Source of the DNA: a bacterium
Lineage (GTDB): Bacteria > Desulfobacterota > Deferrimicrobia > Deferrimicrobiales > Deferrimicrobiaceae
DNA: 6,104 nucleotides
Direction: 5' to 3'
Assembly: GCA_020056545.1 (NCBI GenBank)
Contig: JAGVHM010000145.1
Span: 1 to 6,104 of the forward strand
A program made the position numbers and the translations under genes. Every line of letters begins with the position of its first letter. The stretch's first letter is position 1. The notes under the pieces were generated by a model. That model saw only the letters and a list, made by a program, of their open reading frames with translations. It made no database searches and was not told the origin of the DNA. Below are positions 1 to 5,036 of this stretch, piece by piece.

Positions 1-832
1 ACCGCTGGTCGACGATCAGGCCCGTGGGCATCTCCTTGCCCAGCGCCTTCGTGACGGTGATGTCCCCGCCGGTGGCGATGATCCACTTCATCTTGTCGAA
101 CAGCCCGAACGGTTTCGCCTGCTTGATGAAGGCGACCAAATCGCCGCCCCACAGCGTGCAGAACACGGCGTCGGGCTTGGCCTGGAGAATGGCGTTGATG
201 TACGAGGTGTAGTCGGGGATGAAGAGCTTGGGCCACTGCTCCCCGATGAATTCGGCCTTCGGGTTCGCTTCCTTCGTCTTCGCCTGGAAGATCGCCCACA
301 TCGTCCGGCCGTACTCGTAGTCCGGCCCGATGTTGTAGAATTTAGCCAGATTCTTGTGCTTCGACGCCGCGTAGAGCGCGAGGGAGTTGGCCTCCTGCGA
401 GTTGCAGGTTCCCGCGCGGAAGGTGTACCGGTTCCACTTCTCCTTGGTCAGGGTGTCGGTGGACGCCACGGTGTCCATGAAGATCACCTTCTCCTGCTTG
501 GCGACCTCGGCGACCGCGAGGGAACCCCCCGAGCTCACCACGCCGAACAGGAAGTTCACCCCGTCCTTCTGGATGTAGCGCTTCGCCAGGGTCACACCTT
601 CCTGTACGTTCGCCTTGTCGTCGGCCGACAGGAGCTCGAACTTCTTTCCGAGCACGCCTCCCTTGGCGTTGATTTCCTTCACCGCGAGTTCCGCCCCCTG
701 CTTGCAGGTGATCCCCAGATCGGCCGCGCGGCCGGATAGCGGGAACATGCCTCCCAACTTGATCGTGTCCGCGGCGTACGACGTTGCCGCGAACAGCAGC
801 ACCAGCATCCCTGCTACGAACGCCTTCTTCAT
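1..832 (-). CDS. ABC transporter periplasmic substrate-binding protein, branched-chain amino acid/amide (HAAT) type, 3'-truncated by window edge
   Basis: Exported solute receptor that would capture an amino acid, amide or aromatic/organic acid and hand it to a LivHMGF-type ABC importer. The ATG at 832 is preceded by AAGGAGGGG, with AGGAGG 7 nt from the start. The visible 277 residues begin with a Sec signal peptide: MKK, a hydrophobic core, and likely cleavage after SYA at residue 20. There is no lipobox cysteine, so a soluble periplasmic protein is expected. The mature part opens with IKLGGMFPLSG (residues 24-34), then GGVLGKKFELLSADDK (58-73), a GVVSSGGS ligand-cleft segment (97-104) and DYEYGR (171-176), all typical of the Peripla_BP_6/LivK fold. 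Family members are usually about 380-400 residues, so roughly a quarter to a third lies beyond position 1. It follows the MaoC gene by 43 bp and probably shares its transcript. Substrate cannot be read from sequence; fold assignment is firm. Confidence 0.93.
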   Translation of the reverse strand, partial: MKKAFVAGMLVLLFAATSYAADTIKLGGMFPLSGRAADLGITCKQGAELAVKEINAKGGVLGKKFELLSADDKANVQEGVTLAKRYIQKDGVNFLFGVVSSGGSLAVAEVAKQEKVIFMDTVASTDTLTKEKWNRYTFRAGTCNSQEANSLALYAASKHKNLAKFYNIGPDYEYGRTMWAIFQAKTKEANPKAEFIGEQWPKLFIPDYTSYINAILQAKPDAVFCTLWGGDLVAFIKQAKPFGLFDKMKWIIATGGDITVTKALGKEMPTGLIVDQR

Positions 833-854
833 CTCGTCCCCTCCTTCATTTTTT

Positions 855-872
855 GGCCGCATCGCCGCGGCC
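855..872 (-). other. Intercistronic hairpin between hydratase and binding-protein genes
   Basis: GGCCGC (855-860) and GCGGCC (867-872) form a perfect all-GC 6-bp stem around a 6-nt loop. The stem starts 3 nt past the hydratase stop. In the direction of transcription it is followed by an A-run, not a U-run, so it is not a standard intrinsic terminator for this operon. It may act as a processing or 3'-end stabilising stem that uncouples expression of the binding protein from the hydratase, as intergenic stems do in other transport operons. That role is inference. Confidence 0.45.
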
Positions 873-875
873 CGT

Positions 876-1295
876 TCATTCCGTTTCCCCGCCGCCCCAC
901 TCTGGCCGCGGCGGGACGATGATCGCTTCCCCGTCGAGCACCATTTCCTTCCTCTGGTTGAAACATTGCGTCCGCAGCCGCAGGCGCTTTTCGGAGACCA
1001 CTTCGACGATTTCCGCCCGCGCCGTGATCTCGTCGCCGATCTTCACCGGTGCCAGAAAATTCAGCGACTGGGAGAGGTACAGGCAGCCCGGGCCTGGTAT
1101 TTTCATTCCGATGACAGCAGAGATGAGCCCGGCCGTCAGGGTTCCGTGGACGATGCGCTCCTTGAACCGGGTGCCTGCCGCGTACTCCTTAGAGATATGA
1201 ACGGGGTTCCTGTCTCCCACTATCCCCGCAAAGAGAAATACGTCCTCCTCGCTGAAAATTTTCGTGATTTCCGCCGAATCGCCGACCTTGAACAT
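876..1295 (-). CDS. MaoC-like (R)-specific enoyl-CoA hydratase, single hotdog domain
   Basis: Probable hydratase adding water to trans-2-enoyl-CoA to give (R)-3-hydroxyacyl-CoA, a cytosolic step linking acyl-CoA or amino-acid-derived CoA esters to oxidation or storage. The 139-residue length matches one-domain PhaJ-type enzymes. The hydratase motif is visible as GDRNPVH (27-33) followed by IVHG (48-51). D28 and H33 correspond to the catalytic Asp/His pair, and S59 falls at the same offset from the Asp (31 residues) as the active-site Ser of Aeromonas PhaJ. The core strand region NFLAPVKIGDEI (79-90) is also typical. The ATG at 1295 has only a weak GGGG element about 5 nt upstream; a second ATG 4 nt further up is out of frame. 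A sigma-54 promoter lies about 37 nt upstream of the start codon. First gene of the apparent operon with the binding protein. A different MaoC-fold specificity (for example a 3-hydroxyacyl dehydratase of another pathway) is possible. Confidence 0.9.
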   Translation of the reverse strand: MFKVGDSAEITKIFSEEDVFLFAGIVGDRNPVHISKEYAAGTRFKERIVHGTLTAGLISAVIGMKIPGPGCLYLSQSLNFLAPVKIGDEITARAEIVEVVSEKRLRLRTQCFNQRKEMVLDGEAIIVPPRPEWGGGETE

Positions 1296-1311
1296 TCATC
1301 CCCGCACATGA

Positions 1312-1325
1312 TTACATGTAAAACG
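1312..1325. repeat. Palindrome TTACATGTAA and first copy of the ACATGTAAAACG direct repeat
   Basis: TTACATGTAA (1312-1321) is a perfect 10-bp palindrome. ACATGTAAAACG (1314-1325) recurs exactly at 1516-1527. The site overlaps the transcription start predicted from the sigma-54 promoter (about 1321), where a bound protein would block or modulate transcription. Its role as an operator is inferred from symmetry, position and repetition. Confidence 0.5.
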
Positions 1326-1331
1326 ACGTCT

Positions 1332-1347
1332 TGCAACGGAAGTGCCA
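1332..1347 (-). promoter_or_regulatory. Sigma-54 (RpoN) -24/-12 promoter for the hydratase/binding-protein operon
   Basis: On the minus strand the sequence reads TGGCACTTCCGTTGCA, against the RpoN consensus TGGCACG-N4-TTGCW. The GG and GC doublets have the required 10-bp gap (GG at 1346-1345, GC at 1334-1333). Only the G closing the -24 box differs (T here). Counting 12 nt from the -12 C places transcription start near 1321, giving a leader of about 26 nt before the hydratase ATG at 1295. The activator gene immediately upstream encodes a sigma-54 enhancer-binding protein, which supports use of this site. Confidence 0.87.
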
Positions 1348-1515
1348 TGCCCAGAATTCCACGCCCAATATTCAGGAAGTATTTGATAAATCACGGGTCG
1401 AATGCGTCCGGTGGATTTATCTCCTCGCACGTGCCTCTAAATGTTTGTACCTAATAAGTTACATACAGTTCAGAAAAACAGTCCGCCCATCGGAAATCTT
1501 TATTGGATATACGGA

Positions 1516-1527
1516 ACATGTAAAACG
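1516..1527. repeat. Second copy of the 12-bp direct repeat ACATGTAAAACG
   Basis: Exact duplicate of 1314-1325 in the same orientation, about 202 bp away, centred on ACATGT. It lies roughly 195-206 bp upstream of the predicted sigma-54 start site, a normal distance for an enhancer-binding protein site, and 25 bp centre-to-centre from the palindrome at 1538-1549. Operator function is inferred. Confidence 0.5.
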
Positions 1528-1537
1528 TATCGGTTGC

Positions 1538-1549
1538 GGTACATGTACC
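1538..1549. promoter_or_regulatory. 12-bp perfect palindrome GGTACATGTACC, candidate regulator site
   Basis: Every base pairs across the centre, and the core TACATGTA is shared with the site at 1312-1321. It sits about 217-228 bp upstream of the predicted hydratase transcription start. A Fis-type dimeric activator or another dimeric regulator could bind it. Which protein uses it cannot be decided from sequence. Confidence 0.5.
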
Positions 1550-1570
1550 AAAATAGTTACGATTTGCGAC

Positions 1571-1590
1571 AGGTTTCAACTTGGAAACCT
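1571..1590. promoter_or_regulatory. Dyad AGGTTTC-N6-GAAACCT, candidate upstream activator site
   Basis: Seven-base arms (1571-1577 and 1584-1590) are perfectly complementary around a 6-nt spacer. This is the interrupted dyad shape common for Fis-family activator sites. It lies about 250-270 bp upstream of the predicted sigma-54 start and about 80 bp beyond the activator's stop codon. No U-tract follows on either strand, so a terminator is less likely than a protein site. Confidence 0.45.
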
Positions 1591-1671
1591 TGCCACTGGA
1601 GGGGCGAACGCCGCAACCGGAGCAGATTATTTTTAGAAGGAACGTCCCCGTTTTTATGGGGGCGGGAGCCG

Positions 1672-3402
1672 TCAGTTTTCACGCGAGGTCGGGATGCCGT
1701 GGCGCTTCATCTTCTCGTACAGCTTGACCCTGTGGATCCGAAGCAGGTCGGCCGCCCTCGACTTGTTCCCCCCGGAAGCCTTCAGGGCTGCGAGTATCGC
1801 GTTCCGCTCCGTCTCGGCCTTCGCGGAGGCGAGCGAGCCGGGAACAACCTCCTTGACCGCGTCGGTGACGGCGCGTAGCAGGTGCGGGGGCAGGTGTTCC
1901 GGCAGCAGGACGTCGCCGCGGGACATCGCAACGGCGCGCTCGAGGACATTCTGCAACTCGCGAACGTTCCCGGGCCATCCATGCGAACGGAGGATGGCCA
2001 GCACCTCGTCCGAAAGGCGCCGCTTCGGCTCGCCGGAGTCCGAGGAGATCTTCGACAGGAAATGCTCCGCGATCTCACCCACGTCTTCCCGCCGCTCGCG
2101 GAGGGGAGGTATGTGCACGGGGATAACGTGGACCCGGTAGTAGAGGTCGGTGCGAAACGTTCCGTTTCCCACCAACTCCTCGAGGTGCCGGCCCGTCGCC
2201 GCGATGATCCGCAGGTCGACTTGCCGCGACGAGGTCCCGCCGATCCGCTCCACTTCCCTCTCCTGCAGCACGCGCAGCAGCTTCGCCTGCATCGGCAGCG
2301 GCATGTCGCCGATCTCGTCCAGGAAGAACGTCCCGCCCTGCGCCAGTTCGAACTTGCCCGCCTTCCCCCCCTTCTTCGCCCCCGTGAACGCCCCCTCCTC
2401 GTAGCCGAATAGCTCCGACTCCAGGAGCTCCGCGGGAACGGCCGCGCAATTGAGCTTGATGAACGGGCCGCTGCGCCTCTGCCCCGCAGCGTGGATCGCG
2501 TGGGCGAACAGCTCCTTCCCGGTGCCGGTCTCGCCCCGCAGGAGAACGGTTGAATCGGTCCGGGAGGCCCGCCGCGCCTCCTCCATCGCCGCCGTGATGG
2601 AAGGCCCCGAGCCGACGATGCTGTCGAAGGTGTACTTCGCCCCGCGCAGGTGGGTCAGCTCTTCCTCGTAGTACCTTACCTTCGATTCGAGGAGGTTCAG
2701 CTTCCCGGCCAGCTGCCGGAGCTGCGCCACGTCCTTGAAGACGACCCGCCCGTACGCCCCGACCACCCGATCGCCGTCCTTCAGGGGGATGCGGTTCACG
2801 ATGACGTCCCGCCCCCGGATGGCCTGGGTCTCCCCCAACTCCGCGACGCCGCTGCGCGCCACGATGTGCATGCGGGTGTTCTCGATCACATCCGTAACGT
2901 GCTTCCCGATGGCCCCGGAAACCGTGACGCCGTTGAATTCCGCGTACGCCTCGCTGATCATCGTTATGACGCCCGAGGCGTCGACGACCACCATCCACTC
3001 GCCGGCCCCGGCCAGCACCTCCTCCAGGGTGTGGACGAGGACCTTGGTGGAATCGAGCTCGCGCGAAATCTTCTCCGTCTCGGTGATGTCCTGGAAGATC
3101 GAGACGGCCCCGGCGAGCGCGCCGTCCCGGAAGATGGGGGACCGGTTCGTCATCACCGTGCGGGAGCCGATCGGCTGCGGACGCCCGACCTCCGGAGCGC
3201 CCGTCCGAAGGACGTTGACCAGCCCGGAGTTGGGGACGATGGACAGCAATGGTTTCCCCAGGGCGCTCTCCTTCGGCACCCCCAGGATCCGCGCGGCGGC
3301 GTCGTTGAAGACGATGATGTTCGCGTCCCGGTCGATCGCAAGGACCCCGCTGGAGAGCGAGTCGAGGATGACCCCGAGGAAATCGCCGCTGCGCTCAGGC
3401 AC
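1672..3402 (-). CDS. Sigma-54-dependent transcriptional activator, PAS-PAS-AAA+-Fis
   Basis: Cytosolic enhancer-binding protein of 576 residues that would remodel RpoN-RNA polymerase using ATP. Domains in order: PAS 1 (about 8-108), PAS 2 (about 128-225), a helical linker rich in heptad leucines (228-253), an AAA+ domain (about 260-490) and a Fis-type helix-turn-helix (about 530-571). Visible motifs are Walker A GETGTGKE (290-297), the sigma-54 contact loop GAFTGA (337-342), Walker B with D362-E363, arginine finger region FRTDLYYR (416-423) and sensor II WPGNVREL (476-483). The sensor I segment reads AATGRHL, with Gly404 where Asn or His is usual. There is no receiver domain, so the input is a ligand or redox state read by PAS rather than phosphorylation. 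The GTG start at 3402 has GGAAGG 7 nt upstream and overlaps the preceding gene by 8 bp. It lies just upstream of a sigma-54 promoter, its likeliest target. The signal is unknown. Confidence 0.95.
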   Translation of the reverse strand: MPERSGDFLGVILDSLSSGVLAIDRDANIIVFNDAAARILGVPKESALGKPLLSIVPNSGLVNVLRTGAPEVGRPQPIGSRTVMTNRSPIFRDGALAGAVSIFQDITETEKISRELDSTKVLVHTLEEVLAGAGEWMVVVDASGVITMISEAYAEFNGVTVSGAIGKHVTDVIENTRMHIVARSGVAELGETQAIRGRDVIVNRIPLKDGDRVVGAYGRVVFKDVAQLRQLAGKLNLLESKVRYYEEELTHLRGAKYTFDSIVGSGPSITAAMEEARRASRTDSTVLLRGETGTGKELFAHAIHAAGQRRSGPFIKLNCAAVPAELLESELFGYEEGAFTGAKKGGKAGKFELAQGGTFFLDEIGDMPLPMQAKLLRVLQEREVERIGGTSSRQVDLRIIAATGRHLEELVGNGTFRTDLYYRVHVIPVHIPPLRERREDVGEIAEHFLSKISSDSGEPKRRLSDEVLAILRSHGWPGNVRELQNVLERAVAMSRGDVLLPEHLPPHLLRAVTDAVKEVVPGSLASAKAETERNAILAALKASGGNKSRAADLLRIHRVKLYEKMKRHGIPTSREN

Positions 3403-4171
3403 GGGCCTTCCTTCCGACGGGGCACGCCGCCTGGCAGGCGAAACAGTAGTAGTAGTTCCCCGTCATGAAGTTCTGCCACAGATCGAGGGAAAGCTGGCTC
3501 GCAGCGAGCTCCTTCCGCTTCTCCGCCGGCGCCTCGATGAGGGCGATGAGGAAGTTGCGCCAGGCCCTGTACCCCCCGGAGAAGATCCTGTCGCCGCACT
3601 TCCTCTTGTCGATCTTCCCCCCTCCCGAAAGCGCCCCCATCGGACAGGCCTCGACACAACGCATGCAATGGGTGCAGGGCGTCCCGGAAAGCGGTTTCCC
3701 GGGCGAAACCAAAGCGTCTGTCACCACCCCGCCCATCCGGACCGCGGGCCCGAAAACCCCGTTGACCAGGAGGCCGCTCTCCCCGTATCCCCCGATCCCG
3801 GCGGCCACGCCCGCTCCCCGCCAGTCGACCGCACCCTGCATGCCGAATTTCGGTGGGGCCATGTCTATCGGGATGAACGCAGGGACCGCGACCGCCTTGT
3901 GCCCTTTGCCTTCCAGCCACAGCGCCACGGAGTGCGACGCCCTCGCCGCCTCGCTGTAAGCGTGGATCGTGTCGTATTGCGCGACCTGCACGTTCGCCGA
4001 TTCGATGGCGCTGCGCGAGTGAGGCGCGGCGAGCACGACGACGGATCGCGCGCCGGGAAGGATGTCGCGGATCTCCTCCGCGCGGTCCGGCAGAGCATCT
4101 ACGGAAACTGCCCCGCACACCGGCGCCCCATGCGCTCCCCCTATCAACGCGATGTCCGAAACGTGGATCAT
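3395..4171 (-). CDS. QueG-like double [4Fe-4S] cluster protein (epoxyqueuosine reductase-related, function unassigned)
   Basis: A 258-residue probable cytosolic redox protein. ATG 4171 is chosen because AGGAGG lies 8 nt upstream (4185-4180) and because longer versions would run through the divergent gene. The N-terminal half resembles the QueG/reductive-dehalogenase fold (ARSVVVLAAPH, 41-51; GGYGESGLLVNGVFGPAVRMGG, shortened here to its ends, 127-148). The C-terminal half has C166-x2-C169-x2-C172-x3-C176-P, then C192, C243-x2-C246-x3-C250-P. These eight cysteines suit two [4Fe-4S] clusters in the order seen in QueG. It is about 100 residues or more shorter than typical QueG, and the usual GWxGKNT segment reads GYGESG, so tRNA epoxyqueuosine reduction should not be assumed. 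Cobalamin binding is possible but not shown. It is translationally coupled to the PAS activator downstream, suggesting a linked redox or sensory role. Confidence 0.82.
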   Translation of the reverse strand: MIHVSDIALIGGAHGAPVCGAVSVDALPDRAEEIRDILPGARSVVVLAAPHSRSAIESANVQVAQYDTIHAYSEAARASHSVALWLEGKGHKAVAVPAFIPIDMAPPKFGMQGAVDWRGAGVAAGIGGYGESGLLVNGVFGPAVRMGGVVTDALVSPGKPLSGTPCTHCMRCVEACPMGALSGGGKIDKRKCGDRIFSGGYRAWRNFLIALIEAPAEKRKELAASQLSLDLWQNFMTGNYYYCFACQAACPVGRKARA

Positions 4172-4220
4172 CCCCACATCCTCCTCCCTCTTTCTGATTC
4201 CAAAATGGTATTTTACCAGC
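4172..4220. promoter_or_regulatory. 49-bp divergent promoter region with dyad TGGTA-TTT-TACCA
   Basis: This short gap must carry the plus-strand promoter, and a minus-strand promoter unless that lies inside the divergent gene. A 5+5 dyad, TGGTA (4206-4210) and TACCA (4214-4218), occupies its centre. On the minus strand the same bases give TAAAAT (4215-4210), a passable -10 for the Fe-S/activator pair, but no recognisable -35 stands 16-18 bp upstream. The minus-strand ribosome binding site AGGAGG is at 4185-4180. One regulator bound to the dyad could affect both directions; that is inference. Confidence 0.35.
4206..4214 (+). promoter_or_regulatory. Extended -10 element for a possibly leaderless transcript
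   Basis: TGG-TATTTT matches the TGn-TATAAT extended -10 pattern at four of six hexamer positions plus the TG. If used, transcription would start at about 4221, which is exactly the A of the downstream ATG. No Shine-Dalgarno-like sequence precedes that ATG, in keeping with a leaderless mRNA. No -35 is evident, as often tolerated with an extended -10. Confidence 0.35.
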
Positions 4221-4727
4221 ATGAAAACGGAAAACCCGAATTTCCGGGGAGCGAACGAGGTGCGGGCCTTCTTCGAGGCCCGGGGGCTTTCACGCGAGAT
4301 CCATACGTTCGGGGAGTCGACGCACAACTCGGAACTGGCCGCGCAGGGCCTGGGCGTCATGGTTGGCCAGATCGCCAAGACCATCCTGCTCATGGTAGAC
4401 GAATCCCCCGTCGTCGTGGTGATATCGGGCGACCGGCGGGTGGACTTCAAGAAGGTCAAGGCGCTGCGGGGAGGGAAAAGGGTGCGTCTCGCGGGACCCG
4501 ATGACGTGACGACGCACACCGGGTTCAAGGTGGGTGCCGTATCGCCGATCGCGCTTCCCGAAGGGATCCCGCTCTACCAGGACCTCTCGCTTCGGCGCTT
4601 TGCCGCGATCTACCCCGCAGCAGGGGAGACGAACAACATGTTCGCCACGACTCCCGACGAGCTGCGATCCCTCACCGGTGCGGAAGAAAAGGACCTCGCC
4701 AGGGAGACCGACGGCACATCTCCCTGA
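4221..4727 (+). CDS. YbaK/ProX-family aminoacyl-tRNA deacylase homologue
   Basis: Probable cytosolic trans-editing enzyme that hydrolyses mischarged aminoacyl-tRNA (Cys-tRNA(Pro) or Ala-tRNA(Pro) in known relatives). The 168 residues cover the whole single-domain fold. Visible motifs are GQIAKTILLMV (49-59), where K53 is the conserved catalytic lysine of YbaK, the strand ISGDRRVDFKKVKAL (68-82), VRLAGPDDV (88-96), GFKVGAVSPIALP (101-113) and a C-terminal segment ending in TPDELRSLTG (144-153). The ATG at 4221 is preferred because homology begins shortly after it, although no ribosome binding site is visible. Longer in-frame starts would read back across the divergent gene. Transcribed away from the Fe-S/activator pair and convergent with the response regulator, so no operon partner is evident. 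Exact tRNA specificity is not predictable; some family members have other or unknown substrates. Confidence 0.9.
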   Translation: MKTENPNFRGANEVRAFFEARGLSREIHTFGESTHNSELAAQGLGVMVGQIAKTILLMVDESPVVVVISGDRRVDFKKVKALRGGKRVRLAGPDDVTTHTGFKVGAVSPIALPEGIPLYQDLSLRRFAAIYPAAGETNNMFATTPDELRSLTGAEEKDLARETDGTSP

Positions 4728-5036
4728 TCACTCCGTATCTTGCCCATCCGCCGTCTGCGGCATGCCTCTTCCTGTTAAGGCACTACCACTGCGGGTGCAT
4801 GTTCCCTTTCATCGCTGGATGACGCAGTGGGGGCTTCCGCGCAGCGGCGTATGGAGCGGAGGGAGAGATTGCGTCGAAGCGGAATCCGCAGCGAGCGGGC
4901 GGAACCGCCCAGGATTACCCTACGGTGCACCACGACGAAGTTAACCTCCGATGTGGTGCAGGTCGTGAGCGTAGCTGCGAGGAAGTCCCCCGCGAGGAAG
5001 AAAGCGTTATCAGGAAACTTGCACCCCGGTAGGCGC
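4728..5036. other. 309-bp convergent intergenic region with several inverted repeats, no recognised gene
   Basis: Lies between the stop codons of the deacylase (plus) and the response regulator (minus). It contains CCACTGCG (4786-4793) paired with CGCAGTGG (4823-4830), hairpin GGGCGG/CCGCCC (4897-4910), GCGGA-A-TCCGC (4879-4889), TGCACCAC (4926-4933) paired with GTGGTGCA (4953-4960), and CACGAC (4931-4936) paired with GTCGTG (4962-4967), which is mutually exclusive with the previous pair. GCGAGGAAG is repeated at 4977-4985 and 4992-5000. No U-tract follows the stems, so ordinary intrinsic terminators are not seen. A plus-strand frame stays open from 4827 into antisense of the regulator, but it is Arg/Ser/Lys-rich, has no ribosome binding site and matches no family I know. 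Candidates are a structured RNA, a small repeat element or a decayed mobile-element remnant. Confidence 0.5.
4926..4960. repeat. Inverted repeat TGCACCAC / GTGGTGCA
   Basis: Perfect 8-bp arms (4926-4933 and 4953-4960) enclose 19 nt. The second half of the left arm also overlaps CACGAC, complementary to GTCGTG at 4962-4967, so two alternative stems compete. Competing stems are what a conformational RNA element would show, but chance is not excluded. Confidence 0.4.

Larger units (their letters stand above)
1296..1671. other. 376-bp AT-richer control region between the PAS activator and the hydratase operon
   Basis: No convincing gene is present: open frames here are short, lack ribosome binding sites and continue into antisense of neighbouring genes. 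Base composition is visibly more AT-rich than the surrounding coding DNA, especially 1380-1560. The stretch contains the sigma-54 promoter, three ACATGT-centred sites and the AGGTTTC/GAAACCT dyad listed separately. A 9-bp inverted pair CGGTTGCGG (1531-1539)/CCGCAACCG (1611-1619) is also present, but one such pair is not rare by chance in a region this long. The region follows the activator stop codon and precedes the hydratase start, so it is both the 3' flank of one transcription unit and the promoter/enhancer of the next. Confidence 0.7.

Noticed and set aside
615..1454. 279-codon plus-strand frame spanning the binding-protein start, the hydratase and the control region
   Set aside because: Antisense to two genes with clear motifs, low-complexity composition, no ribosome binding site.
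1597..1611. Plus-strand TGGAGGGGCGAACGC as a second sigma-54 promoter
   Set aside because: The GG/GC spacing fits, but both boxes otherwise match poorly (TGGAG, ACGC), and it would drive only antisense RNA into the activator gene.
1531..1619. Long-range inverted pair CGGTTGCGG / CCGCAACCG
   Set aside because: A 9-bp pair separated by 71 nt is not statistically striking in a 376-bp region and has no further pairing beside it.
1640..1671. Possible intrinsic terminator after the PAS activator (CCCC/GGGG stem around ATAAAAAC)
   Set aside because: The stem is only about 4-5 bp and no U-tract follows on the minus strand, so it is not a supportable terminator.
4062..4220. Upstream in-frame extension of the deacylase gene
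   Set aside because: It would overlap the 5' end of the divergent Fe-S gene. Family similarity starts only after the ATG at 4221.
2735..4504. Long plus-strand open frame of 589 codons antisense to the PAS activator and the Fe-S protein
   Set aside because: It is Arg/Pro/Ser-rich with no recognisable domain, and both minus-strand genes beneath it have clear motifs and ribosome binding sites. Long antisense frames are expected in GC-rich DNA.
4172..4528. N-terminal extension of the Fe-S protein upstream of 4171
   Set aside because: The extension is antisense to the deacylase, has no family similarity, and the ATG at 4171 has AGGAGG at ideal spacing.
4751..4763. GCCG-TCTG-CGGC stem after the deacylase stop codon as a terminator
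   Set aside because: Four-base-pair stem without a downstream T-run; too weak.
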